Source: Actinoplanes derwentensis
GTDB lineage: Bacteria > Actinomycetota > Actinomycetes > Mycobacteriales > Micromonosporaceae
DNA length: 64,000 bases
Assembly (NCBI RefSeq): GCF_900104725.1
Contig: NZ_LT629758.1
Location: forward strand, 5,346,501 to 5,410,500
Direction: 5' to 3'
In this document: positions 27,135-35,460 of the stretch, in pieces
Layout of the letters: each line of letters opens with the position of its first letter
How positions within the stretch are numbered: the stretch's first letter is position 1
Notes under the pieces: model-generated
What the model was told of the DNA's origin: nothing
The model's input: the letters and a program-made list of their open reading frames with translations, nothing else
The model's database searches: none
Translations under genes and position numbers: made by a program

Positions 27135-28277
27135 ATGAACGTCTGGGGTGGGGACCACGGAACGGCGCAAGGGCGGGCCCGGCGCCGGGATCGGCAGGTC
27201 TATCTGCGCAGCCATCCGGTGCTGTTCCTGCTGCTCGCGGCCGTCCGGAGCCGTCCCGTGGTCCGGCTGGGCAGAACGGTGATGGCGCATTCGCCGGAGG
27301 CGTTCGTCGACGGGCTGACGCGGGTACCGCTGGACCGGACCGCGGACGGCACCACCGGCGGGGCGGCCGGTCGGCTGACCAGCGGTGACCTGCTCTTCGA
27401 CCAGGAGGGTGCCGGTCACCGCGGGTCCCGCCGGGAGGTGGCCGAGTCACTGGGCGCCGACGGGGTGACCCGGTTGCGGCCGATCTGGCGCGAAGTCCTG
27501 AACCGCCGGTTGGCGCCACTGGCCGAAGGCCGCCCGATCGACCTGGTGGACGTCGCCGCGGAACTCTCCGGTGCCACTGCGGCCGCCCTCCTGAAACTGA
27601 ACGTCGCCCCTCTCGAACTGGCAGCCGCGGCCCGGGAGGCGGCGGCCACCGGTGCCCGCGAACACGTTCCGGGTCTGACGCTCCCCCGCCACCGGCGGGC
27701 CGCACAGCAGGCCGCCGACCGCCTGAACACCCTGGTCACACCGGCTGGCGACGGCGATTCCGCGGCACCCGGCGGGGCCGGGCTCGCGGCGATGATGGCG
27801 GTGGCCGCGATCAACACGACGGTCGCCGGGCTGCCGCGGGCCGTGGCCTGGTGCGCGGACGCGGACCTTTGGGGGTATGCCGAGACCACCCCCGACGCGC
27901 TCACCGCCGAGTTGCTACGGGTGACCGCCCCGACCCCGTTGCTGCCGCGGGTCGCCGCCGCCGCGGGCACCATCGCCGGCCTACCGGTTCGCGCCGGTGA
28001 CCGGCTGATTCTGATCGCCCGGCACGCGGTCGGCGCCCACCAGCGTGACCCGACCCCGGACGATCCGGCACCGCAGCGGGTGTCCCAACTGGTGTTCGGG
28101 CTGGGCTCACACGCCTGCCCCGGCGCCCGGCTGGCCCGGATGCAGTTCACCGACACGCTGACAGCGCTGGCACCGTACCGTCCGGTCGTGCTCTCGGCCC
28201 GGGCCGACCGGCGCAGCGCCCTACCCGGCTGGTCCAGCCTGATCCTGGCCCCCGGAGACCGGCGGACCGCCCGGTGA
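27135..28277 (+). CDS. Cytochrome P450
   Basis: A 380-residue P450. The heme-thiolate loop is FGLGSHACPGARLA (Cys328), the K-helix ExxR is Glu259-Leu-Leu-Arg262, and the C-helix heme contact is His95-x3-Arg99. The I-helix region (about 219-233, AAINTTVAG) lacks the usual acidic residue before Thr, suggesting altered oxygen activation or a non-hydroxylation reaction. A GGTAGGAG ribosome site precedes the ATG. No ferredoxin is nearby. It sits in the KASIII operon, where it may oxidise the acyl product. The stop overlaps the start of the reductase gene. Confidence 0.87.
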   Translation: MNVWGGDHGTAQGRARRRDRQVYLRSHPVLFLLLAAVRSRPVVRLGRTVMAHSPEAFVDGLTRVPLDRTADGTTGGAAGRLTSGDLLFDQEGAGHRGSRREVAESLGADGVTRLRPIWREVLNRRLAPLAEGRPIDLVDVAAELSGATAAALLKLNVAPLELAAAAREAAATGAREHVPGLTLPRHRRAAQQAADRLNTLVTPAGDGDSAAPGGAGLAAMMAVAAINTTVAGLPRAVAWCADADLWGYAETTPDALTAELLRVTAPTPLLPRVAAAAGTIAGLPVRAGDRLILIARHAVGAHQRDPTPDDPAPQRVSQLVFGLGSHACPGARLARMQFTDTLTALAPYRPVVLSARADRRSALPGWSSLILAPGDRRTAR

Positions 28278-29209
28278 CGATGCGAATAGCGGTGACCGGA
28301 GCGAGTGGATTCTGCGGTGGGATGGTGGCCCGCGCCGCCGCTGAGGCGGGAGCGGCTGTCGTCTGCCTCGGACGGACACCCGGGCCGGTCGGCGAGCACC
28401 GGTTCTGGGACGCCACCCGTACCGAACCCGACCTGACCGGAACCGACATCGTGCTGCATCTCGCCGCGGCCGTCGGTGACCCACCGCCCGGCCGCGCGTC
28501 CGAGGCCACTTTCCGGGCGGTCAATGTGGACGGCACCGCCCGCCTGCTCTCAGCCACCGGCAGCCGCCCGGTCGTGTGGGTGAGCAGCGCCAGCGTCTAC
28601 GCACCACCGATCCTCTATGAATACCGGCAGCCGGGCCGGTCCGGATACCTTCTTCCGAGTCCGGAACCGATCACCGAGGACCATCCGCTCGCGGGGCTGA
28701 CCGCCTACGGTCGAACGAAAGCGGCCGGGGAACGCCTAGCGCTGGCGGCCGGGGCGGTGGTGCTGCGGCCCCGGGCCGTCTACGGCCCCGGCGACCCGCA
28801 CTTGCTGCCCCGGTTACGGCGAGTGGTGCGCGGCGGCCGGGCTCTGCTACCCGGTCCGGACATCGAGCTGAGCCTGACCGCGGTGGAGAACCTCGCGGAC
28901 GCCTGCCTGGCGGCGGCACACTGGCCGGCCGGCGCCTACAACATCGCCGATGCGCAGCCCTACCGTCGCGACGCGGTGGTCCAGGCGGTCTGCGGCGTCC
29001 CGGTAGCGCACTTACCGATCCCCCTGGTCAGCGCGATCGCCACGGCGGCGACAGCCACGGCGAGGCTGACTGGTCGCTCACCCCTGCTCTCCCGGTACGC
29101 GGTGGACCAGCTCACCACCGGCGTCGTCCTGAACATCACCCGAGCCCGAGCCCAGGGCTGGACACCCCGACGAACCTTCGCCGACTTCCGGTCCGAGCAC
29201 ATCGCATGA
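28274..29209 (+). CDS. NAD(P)-dependent epimerase/reductase (extended SDR; OleD-like position)
   Basis: A 311-residue extended SDR. It has TGASGFCGG (8-16) for the cofactor, VLHLAAAVGDP, a catalytic Ser in SSASVYAPP, YGRTK (YxxxK), and LRPRAVYGPGDPHLLP as in 3-beta-HSD/OleD-type enzymes. The C-terminal half lacks nucleotide-sugar epimerase features. GTG 28274 overlaps the P450 stop; ATG 28280 is an alternative. In OleA-C-D logic it would reduce a 2-alkyl-3-keto acid to the hydroxy acid. Sugar modification is the alternative, since two glycosyltransferases share the operon. Confidence 0.85.
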   Translation: MTMRIAVTGASGFCGGMVARAAAEAGAAVVCLGRTPGPVGEHRFWDATRTEPDLTGTDIVLHLAAAVGDPPPGRASEATFRAVNVDGTARLLSATGSRPVVWVSSASVYAPPILYEYRQPGRSGYLLPSPEPITEDHPLAGLTAYGRTKAAGERLALAAGAVVLRPRAVYGPGDPHLLPRLRRVVRGGRALLPGPDIELSLTAVENLADACLAAAHWPAGAYNIADAQPYRRDAVVQAVCGVPVAHLPIPLVSAIATAATATARLTGRSPLLSRYAVDQLTTGVVLNITRARAQGWTPRRTFADFRSEHIA

Positions 29210-29243
29210 GTCGGTCCGCCGGCCCTTACCCAAGACGCAAGAT

Positions 29244-29329
29244 CCAATTTTGGTAGTTCGATACCCTCCAATTTTGGTAGTTCAGGTCCTCCGCTTTTGG
29301 TAATTTACGGTTCGAAGATTTGGTACTTC
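29244..29329. repeat. Four AT-rich direct repeats, 23-24 bp period, before the ATPase gene
   Basis: Units with a core TTTTGGTAgTTc occur four times: CCAATTTTGGTAGTTC at 29244-29259 and again, identical, at 29268-29283, then CTTTTGGTAATT (29294-29305) and ATTTGGTACTTC (29318-29329). The GG dinucleotides are spaced 24, 23 and 23 bp apart, about two helical turns. They stop 17 bp before the ATG of the ATPase gene. The AT content is far above the surroundings. An operator array for a cooperative repressor is the simplest reading. Confidence 0.75.
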
Positions 29330-29346
29330 GCACCCCAGGAGCAAGC

Positions 29347-30627
29347 ATGACGGGACCACTCGCCGGGATCGCGGATCGGCGTGTCTCTGCGTTGGTCAAC
29401 GACCTACTGCAGGTCGAGCCGGTCATTGCTCTGCACGGCCCGCGCTCCGTCGGCAAGTCGACGGTGCTGAGGGCGTTGGCCGATGATCGAGGGGTAGCCG
29501 TTCTGGATCTTGACGATCTCGGCACTCGAGATGCCGTGGTGGCCAACCCGCAGACAGCCGTGGCGGCACAGGGTCTGCTATGCGTGGACGAGTATCAGTA
29601 TGCCCCGCAGATCCTCGACGCGTTGAAGGCTCGGCTCAATCGCGAAGGCACCCTGCCGGGCACTGCTGTGCTTACCGGGTCGACTCGTCAGGACGCGCTG
29701 CCCCGCACGGCACAGTCACTCACCGGCCGACTGCACAGCTTGACAATCTGGCCACTGTCACAAGGGGAGATCGGTGGCGTCAACGAGGACTTCCTTCCGG
29801 CACTTCGAGTTGAGCCCGACACGACAGTCGCAGCCCAACCGTCGTCGAAGACCACCCGGAGGGAGTACGTCGACAGGCTCTGTGCCGGAGGCTTTCCACT
29901 GGCCCTGCGACGTACCGGCACCGCACGGGATCGGTGGTTCGACGACTACATCCGCCAGTCCTTGGAACGCGACGCCATCGAACTCGTCCGGATACGTCAG
30001 CGCAACATGCTGCGTGAGCTGCTGGAGCGACTCGCCGGGCGAACCGGACAGGTACTGAACTTGACCACCGCGTCCCAGGGGCTCGCGGGCGACCGCAAAA
30101 CCATCGAGGACTATGCCCGCCTCCTCGAAGACCTGTTCCTCATCGACCGGCTTCCAGCTTGGGGAAAGACGCTACGCGCGCGCGCCGCGGCGTCACCGAA
30201 AGTACACGTCACCGACACCGGGGTAGCCGCTCGGCTCATGCGGATCACACCCGCCAAGCTCGCCACCCTGGACCCGACCGCCTTAGCGGAATTCGGGCAC
30301 CTGCTCGAGACCTTCGTCGTCGGCGAGCTCCGCAAACAGGTCTCCTGGCTGGACGAACAGGTCTCCACAGGGCATTGGCGAACACATGACGGCGACGAGG
30401 TCGACTATGTCATCGAGTTCGATGACGGCCGGGTCCTGGCGTTCGAAGTCAAGGCAAACGAACGCGTCACCGGTGCCGACCTCAAAGGGCTCCGAACCTT
30501 ACGAGATGCGCTCGGTGACAGGTTCATCGCCGGGGTGGCGCTGAGCACCGGGCTGCGCTCGTTCACCTATGAAGACCGCATCCACATCATGCCCGTCGAC
30601 CGGCTCTGGACACCCGTCAACGGATAG
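29347..30627 (+). CDS. AAA+ ATPase of the DUF4143 (AAA_14) type
   Basis: A 426-residue protein starting at ATG 29347 (AGGAG six bases upstream). The ATPase has Walker A GPRSVGKST (31-39), an acidic VLDLDDL strand, and LCVDEYQYAP as Walker B. The DUF4143 C-terminal domain includes LARFLE-type KTIEDYARLLEDLFLIDRLPAW and DTGVAARLM, and ends with a PD-(D/E)XK-like core, DEVDYVIEF then LAFEVKAN (about 349-368). Such proteins are widespread, mobile and functionally unassigned. Codon use is less GC-biased than in its neighbours, and with the repeat array this suggests acquisition by transfer. It is not part of the biosynthetic operon upstream. Confidence 0.9.
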   Translation: MTGPLAGIADRRVSALVNDLLQVEPVIALHGPRSVGKSTVLRALADDRGVAVLDLDDLGTRDAVVANPQTAVAAQGLLCVDEYQYAPQILDALKARLNREGTLPGTAVLTGSTRQDALPRTAQSLTGRLHSLTIWPLSQGEIGGVNEDFLPALRVEPDTTVAAQPSSKTTRREYVDRLCAGGFPLALRRTGTARDRWFDDYIRQSLERDAIELVRIRQRNMLRELLERLAGRTGQVLNLTTASQGLAGDRKTIEDYARLLEDLFLIDRLPAWGKTLRARAAASPKVHVTDTGVAARLMRITPAKLATLDPTALAEFGHLLETFVVGELRKQVSWLDEQVSTGHWRTHDGDEVDYVIEFDDGRVLAFEVKANERVTGADLKGLRTLRDALGDRFIAGVALSTGLRSFTYEDRIHIMPVDRLWTPVNG

Positions 30628-30696
30628 ACGACGAGCAGGACCGACGCTGCTTCAAGGATGTCCGGGTGTCCACGGCCGAGTTGGTCGGAGGACAGA

Positions 30697-31866
30697 CTAG
30701 GACCGGCGGGCTTGGTGGTGGGCTTTGTAGGTTTCTCGGTGCGGGGCGTCGGCGGCCAACGTGGTCGCCGTGCGGGCCAGGAGTTTTGCGGCGTGCAGTA
30801 GGGCCTCGTCGGCCGGTGGGGTGGCGGTGTGGGCGGCGAACTCGTGGGTGTGGGGCATGGCGGTCACGCCTCGGAGGGCGATCATCGGGTGGATCGACGG
30901 GAGCACGTGGCTCACGTTGCCCATGTCGGTGGAGGCCGTGGTCAGGCCGCCAGGTAGCGGGAGTGCGGAGCGGCCGAAAGCGGGCAGGTGGGCGGCGTAG
31001 GTTTCGAGCAGCCACTGATCGTTGCGTAGGTCCAGGTAGTCGGGTTCGGTGCGGCGGAACTCGACGGTCGAACCGGTGGCCAGGGCGCCCGCCTCGAAAC
31101 AGGCCCACACCCGGCTTCTCAGTTCGGTGAGTCCGGCGGCGGCGGGGGTTCGTACCTCGTACTCGAGAACGCTCTGCTCGGGAATGATGTTGGTCGTCGC
31201 CCCGCCGGAACGGACGAAGCCGGCGATCCGGTGGTCCGGGGGGATCTGCTGGCGGAGCAGGCCGACCGCGACCTGCGCGACCACCGCCGCGTCGGCCGCG
31301 TTCACCCCGTCCCAGGGGGCACCGGCCGCGTGTGCCGGCCTGCCGCGGAACGTCACCTCGAAACGGGTGCACGCCTGGGTGCTCTCGCCCACGCTCGCCC
31401 GGTCGGCGGCGGGGCCGGGGTGCGCCATCATCGCCACGGTCACGTCGTCGAACGCGCCACGCTCCAGCATCAGCTGTTTGCCGCCGCCGCTCTCCTCGGC
31501 GGGAGTGCCGAGCAGTTTGACCCGGAACCCGAACCGGTCGGCGGCCGACCGCAACGCGATGGCCGCACCCGCCGAGGAGGCGCAGATGATGTTGTGGCCG
31601 CAGGCATGCCCGAGGCCGGGCAGGGCGTCGTACTCCGCGCACAGGCCGACGGTCAGATCACCCGCGCCGTACGTGGCGGTCAGCGCGGTCGGCAGGCCAC
31701 AGACGCCTTCCTCGACGGTGAATCCGGCGGACCGCATCAGCGCGGCCAGTTTCGCCGCCGACGCGTGCTCGGCGAACGCCACCTCGGGCTCGGCGTGCAG
31801 GCTGTGGCTGAGACCGAGAAGCCGGGCCTGCCACTCGTCCACCACGGCGTCGGTATCGGAATCCAC
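30697..31866 (-). CDS. M20-family amidohydrolase (M20D-like)
   Basis: A 389-residue zinc amidohydrolase. It shows CAEYDALPGLGHACGHN (metal ligands Asp80, His91), PAEESGGGKQLM (Glu124/Glu125, the general base pair) and a lid dimerisation domain at about 165-285 (FRGRPAHAAGAPWDGVNAADA). The C-terminal MPHTHEF His completes the site. Relatives hydrolyse N-acyl amino acids or p-aminobenzoyl-glutamate. No signal peptide. It is convergent with the DUF4143 gene. Confidence 0.9.
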   Translation of the reverse strand: MDSDTDAVVDEWQARLLGLSHSLHAEPEVAFAEHASAAKLAALMRSAGFTVEEGVCGLPTALTATYGAGDLTVGLCAEYDALPGLGHACGHNIICASSAGAAIALRSAADRFGFRVKLLGTPAEESGGGKQLMLERGAFDDVTVAMMAHPGPAADRASVGESTQACTRFEVTFRGRPAHAAGAPWDGVNAADAAVVAQVAVGLLRQQIPPDHRIAGFVRSGGATTNIIPEQSVLEYEVRTPAAAGLTELRSRVWACFEAGALATGSTVEFRRTEPDYLDLRNDQWLLETYAAHLPAFGRSALPLPGGLTTASTDMGNVSHVLPSIHPMIALRGVTAMPHTHEFAAHTATPPADEALLHAAKLLARTATTLAADAPHRETYKAHHQARRS

Positions 31867-31880
31867 GAGATCGAACGTAG

Positions 31881-31910
31881 CAGCGCCCAGCGTCGTGACG
31901 CTGGGCGCTG
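31881..31910 (-). terminator. Hairpin downstream of the LAXTG protein gene
   Basis: A perfect 13-bp stem CAGCGCCCAGCGT / ACGCTGGGCGCTG (31881-31893 and 31898-31910) with loop CGTG. It lies 44 bases past the stop of the LAXTG gene and just before the M20 gene on the same strand. No clear U-run. Confidence 0.7.
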
Positions 31911-31918
31911 AACGGGGA

Positions 31919-31986
31919 TCAGTGCTTCGAGACGCTACGGTGCCGGGTCAGTTTCAGTGCTTCGCAGTGCGACGGCGCCGGGTCAG
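31919..31986. repeat. 33-bp tandem duplication of the 3' end of the LAXTG gene
   Basis: Copy A (31954-31986) is the end of the real gene, coding LTRRRRTAKH-stop on the minus strand. Copy B (31919-31951) lies downstream, two bases away, and would code LTRHRSVSKH-stop. The copies match at 27 of 33 positions with both ends conserved, so the duplication has diverged since it formed. Confidence 0.8.
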
Positions 31987-33423
31987 CAGCAGCGCGAGAA
32001 GGCCGGCCAGGACCAGGGCACCGCCCGCGTAGCCGTAGGCCGTCACGTCCGAACCGGTCAGGGCGAGCGTGTCACGGCCCGGAGCGGGAGCCGGGACCAG
32101 CGCGGGCGTGTCGGACCGGCTGGCCGACGGCGAAGGCGACGATGACGGCGAGGGCGAGGGCGAGGTGACACCCGGGGAGTCATCCGTGGAATCGCCATCC
32201 GGTGAGTCCGGGGAGTCCGAGTCCGAGTCGGAGTCGGAGTCGGAGTCGGAGTCCGGAGAATCCGAGTCGTCGTCCGGGGAATCGCCCGGGAAAGGCTTGG
32301 GCCGGTCGTCACCAGGCCCTGGCCCCGGCCGCGGCCGATCGCCGCCGCCGGAAGCCGGCCGATCGCCGCCACCGGAAACCGGCCGAGCGCCGCCGCCCTG
32401 CCGGATCTGGTCCGGCGCGCACGCCTCGACCGTCAGGTGCCCCAGGGCCACGTCGAGCAGCCGCGTCGCACCGAGCCGCACCTCGATCCGCAGCGCCGCC
32501 GCCTGCGCCTGAACCTGCCGGCTGCCGACCTTCTGCCGGACCTGGCCGAGCGAGATCCGAGTCTCGAGCTCTGCCGGATTCCCCGGTTCGAATCCGCCGA
32601 GGAGCCCGACCGAGACGGCCGCACCGGAGTCCTTGAGCAGGTGCCGGGGCTTCCCGAGAGCTTTCACCTCGACGATCGCCGGACGGTAGGTGACCCCGGA
32701 GTGCGCCCGGTCCCCGGCGGAGATCGCCTCCAGAGTCGGCTGGGTGACCACCTTGATCGAGACCTGCTGCGGGGTGCCGGCGAAGAGGGTCAGGTCGCTG
32801 AGGGCGACCCCGGCACTGGCGCGTACGCCGATCCGGCCCCGTCCGAGTTCGAGCAGGTCGGTGGCGCTCTGTGCGGAGCCGGCCGGCCCGACGGTGAGCA
32901 GGCTGCTCCGGTGCGGTCCGGCGTGCATGCCGTCGAGCACGGACAGTCCGCCGAGCGCGGTCGCGGCCCTGGTCAGCGGCCCGGTCCGACCGCAGCGGTA
33001 GTCGTCGTCCCAGGTGGCGTGGGCGGTGGCCCGGCCGGCGCCGACGGTGGCGAGTCCGGCGACCTGGAATCGGGCGAGGTCCTTCGTGGACGGCGCGTTC
33101 CGGCTGGGCTCGGCGTGGAAGGCGCCACCGGCGGGCAGGCCGGGAACCCGAGAGCCGGTGTGCCGGCCGGTGGCGACGCTGCGGTACGGCTGGGCCGCGC
33201 TGTCCACGGTGCCGGTGGCCGTCGCGAGCCCGAGGTCGGCGAGCGCCGGTTGTCCCTTGGCGTGCGGTCCCGGGTTGAGGATCGCGATCCGGGCGAGGTC
33301 GGCCTGGGAGTGTGCGGTGAAGTTCCCGAGGGCGCAGTCTCGTGGCGTGGCGGCGGCCGGCATCGCGGGTGCGGCGGGGATCGCTAACGCAGCGGCCAGT
33401 AGGCCGTGTAGGACGGTCGACAT
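31954..33423 (-). CDS. Cell-wall-anchored surface protein with LAXTG sortase signal and Ser-Asp repeats
   Basis: A 489-residue protein from ATG 33423 (GGAAGGG upstream). It has a signal peptide (STVLHGLLAAALAIPAAPA), a roughly 320-residue exported domain I do not recognise, a Pro/Gly-rich linker (GGGDRP repeats) and a Ser-Asp repeat tract (about 400-425). A second linker of Ser-Pro pairs follows, then LALTG 37 residues from the end, one hydrophobic helix, and RRRR. LALTG fits the LAXTG motif of actinobacterial class E sortases. The exported domain has two Cys (DCALG; YRCGR). No sortase gene is adjacent. Confidence 0.87.
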   Translation of the reverse strand: MSTVLHGLLAAALAIPAAPAMPAAATPRDCALGNFTAHSQADLARIAILNPGPHAKGQPALADLGLATATGTVDSAAQPYRSVATGRHTGSRVPGLPAGGAFHAEPSRNAPSTKDLARFQVAGLATVGAGRATAHATWDDDYRCGRTGPLTRAATALGGLSVLDGMHAGPHRSSLLTVGPAGSAQSATDLLELGRGRIGVRASAGVALSDLTLFAGTPQQVSIKVVTQPTLEAISAGDRAHSGVTYRPAIVEVKALGKPRHLLKDSGAAVSVGLLGGFEPGNPAELETRISLGQVRQKVGSRQVQAQAAALRIEVRLGATRLLDVALGHLTVEACAPDQIRQGGGARPVSGGGDRPASGGGDRPRPGPGPGDDRPKPFPGDSPDDDSDSPDSDSDSDSDSDSDSPDSPDGDSTDDSPGVTSPSPSPSSSPSPSASRSDTPALVPAPAPGRDTLALTGSDVTAYGYAGGALVLAGLLALLLTRRRRTAKH

Positions 33424-33556
33424 GAGGTCCCTTCCGGGGCGTGGAATGTCCGACCTTTCATCGCAACGCACGCTTTATGAGCTACGGCCGCCCAGAATCT
33501 CGTTCGCGATGAGCATCTACGCGCAAAGCCGACAACCAACGCTTTAACCTCAGACC

Positions 33557-35302
33557 TCAACGATCGGAACTATCCTCCGGATAGCTCGCACCGCCGGTGG
33601 ATTCGCTGGTGAGTGGCCGGGCCCCACCCTCCGGCGGGCCGGCCACCGACTGCCCACCGGCCGCGAGCTGCGGAAACCGGTGATCGAAAGCGGGCCGCTC
33701 GGACCGGATCCGCGGCATCCGGTCGAAATTGCGCAGCGGCGGCGGGCTGGACGTCGCCCACTCGAGCGAGTTGCCGTGCCCCCACGGGTCATCGGCGGCC
33801 ACCGGCTCCCCCACCCGGTACGACCTCCACACGTTGTAGAGGAACGGCAGCGTGGCGGCTCCGAGCACGAACGAGCCGATGGTGGAGAACGTGTTCAGGA
33901 AGGTGAACCCGTCGGAGGGGAGGTAGTCCGCGTACCGCCGGGGCATGCCCTTGTTGCCGACCCAGTGCTGCACCAGGAACGTCGCGTGGAACCCGAGGAA
34001 GGTCAGCCAGAAATGCACCCGGCCGAGCCGTTCGTCGAGCATCCGCCCGAACATCTTCGGGAACCAGAAGTAGACACCGGCGAAGACCGCGAACACGATC
34101 GTCCCGAACAGCACGTAGTGGAAGTGGGCCACCACGAAGTAGCTGTCGTGCACGTGGAAGTCGACCGGCGGTGACGCAAGCAGCACCCCGGTCAGGCCGC
34201 CGAGCAGGAACGTCACCATGAACCCGATCGCGAACAGCATCGGCGTCTCGAACGTGAGCTGCCCCCGCCACATGGTGCCGATCCAGACGAAGAACTTCAT
34301 CCCGGTCGGGATCGCGATCAGGTAGCTGAGCAGGCTGAAGAACGGCAGCAGCACCTGCCCGGTAGCGAACATGTGGTGCGCCCACACGCTCATCGACAAC
34401 ATAGTGATCAGGATCGTGGCCGCAACGAGGGTCTTGTAGCCGAAGACCGGTTTGCGACTGAAGACCGGAATGACCTCGGTGATAATCCCGAAGAACGGCA
34501 ACGCGATGATGTAGACCTCGGGATGGCCGAAGAACCAGAACAGGTGCTGCCAGAGCATCGGCCCGCCGGTATCCACATTGAAGACTTGAGCGTCCAGCAC
34601 CCGGTCCGCGGCCAGCGCGAAGAGGGCGGCGGCCAGGAATGGGAAGACCAGGATCACCAGTACGCTGGTCAGCAGGATGTTCCAGGTCATGATCGGCATC
34701 CGGAACATGGTCATCCCCGGCGCCCGCAGGCACAGGACCGTGGTGATCATGTTGACCGCGCCGAGGATCGTGCCGACACCCGACAGCGCCAGCCCGATCA
34801 CCCACATGTTGCCGCCGACCCCCGGCGAGTGCTGCCAGGTGCTCAGCGGCGTGTAGGCGGTCCAGCCGAAGTCCGCGGCCCCGCCCGGCACCAGGAAACC
34901 GCCGAAAGCGATCAGACCCCCGAAGAAGTACAGCCAGTACGCGAACGCGTTGAGCCGTGGAAACGCCACGTCGGGCGCGCCGATCTGGATCGGCACCACG
35001 TAGTTGGCGAACGCGAACACGATCGGCGTCGCGAAGAACAGCAGCATGATCGTGCCATGCATGGTGAACAGCTGGTTGTACTGCTCCGGCGACAGCATCT
35101 GCATCCCCGGCCGGGCCAGTTCGGCCCGCATCAGCAGCGCCATCGCGCCACCGAGCACGAACCACACGAAGGCCGTGGCCAGGTACATGATCCCGATCTG
35201 CTTCGCGTCCGTGGTCCGGATCGTCCGGGCCAGCCACGAGCCCCGGACCGGCTGCCGCACCGGCCACGTCCGGGCCCGCACGGGGCGAGTCGTCAGCGCC
35301 AT
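33557..35302 (-). CDS. ctaD: Cytochrome c oxidase subunit I
   Basis: A 581-residue heme-copper oxidase subunit I with about 12 membrane helices. Seen are heme ligands in LFTMHGTIM (His82) and VVAHFHYVL, the CuB site [11 protein letters not shown] and WAHHMFATG, and the [17 protein letters not shown] C-terminal tail of actinobacterial aa3 oxidases. No ctaC, ctaE or qcr genes are adjacent, so this is a stand-alone, probably second copy. The ATG (35300-35302) lies only about 20 bases from a hairpin that I take as an insertion-element end. No good ribosome site is visible, so its native promoter and leader may have been displaced. Confidence 0.93.
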   Translation of the reverse strand: MALTTRPVRARTWPVRQPVRGSWLARTIRTTDAKQIGIMYLATAFVWFVLGGAMALLMRAELARPGMQMLSPEQYNQLFTMHGTIMLLFFATPIVFAFANYVVPIQIGAPDVAFPRLNAFAYWLYFFGGLIAFGGFLVPGGAADFGWTAYTPLSTWQHSPGVGGNMWVIGLALSGVGTILGAVNMITTVLCLRAPGMTMFRMPIMTWNILLTSVLVILVFPFLAAALFALAADRVLDAQVFNVDTGGPMLWQHLFWFFGHPEVYIIALPFFGIITEVIPVFSRKPVFGYKTLVAATILITMLSMSVWAHHMFATGQVLLPFFSLLSYLIAIPTGMKFFVWIGTMWRGQLTFETPMLFAIGFMVTFLLGGLTGVLLASPPVDFHVHDSYFVVAHFHYVLFGTIVFAVFAGVYFWFPKMFGRMLDERLGRVHFWLTFLGFHATFLVQHWVGNKGMPRRYADYLPSDGFTFLNTFSTIGSFVLGAATLPFLYNVWRSYRVGEPVAADDPWGHGNSLEWATSSPPPLRNFDRMPRIRSERPAFDHRFPQLAAGGQSVAGPPEGGARPLTSESTGGASYPEDSSDR

Positions 35303-35460
35303 CACAAGTCTTTCGCGGATGTTCCGGCCTTCAGGCCGGGGAGGAAACGGAATGCCCAGCGGAGCAGCTCAGGGATAACCGATCCGTCGTCAAGGCGGAT
35401 CGGCGTGTGCACCGGATCCCCGGCAGGACCACTATCGAACAGCCGTGTCATCCATTGTGG

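Noticed and set aside
23068..29209. Complete olefin (oleABCD) cluster
   Set aside because: No OleB alpha/beta-hydrolase is present and the ANL phosphate loop is altered; only a partial analogy is claimed.
29244..29329. CRISPR-like array
   Set aside because: The repeat cores are only 12-16 bp with spacers of about 8-11 bp and just four units; no cas genes.
33789..35267. 492-residue minus-strand frame overlapping ctaD
   Set aside because: A frame-shifted reading of ctaD; the true frame has all heme ligands.
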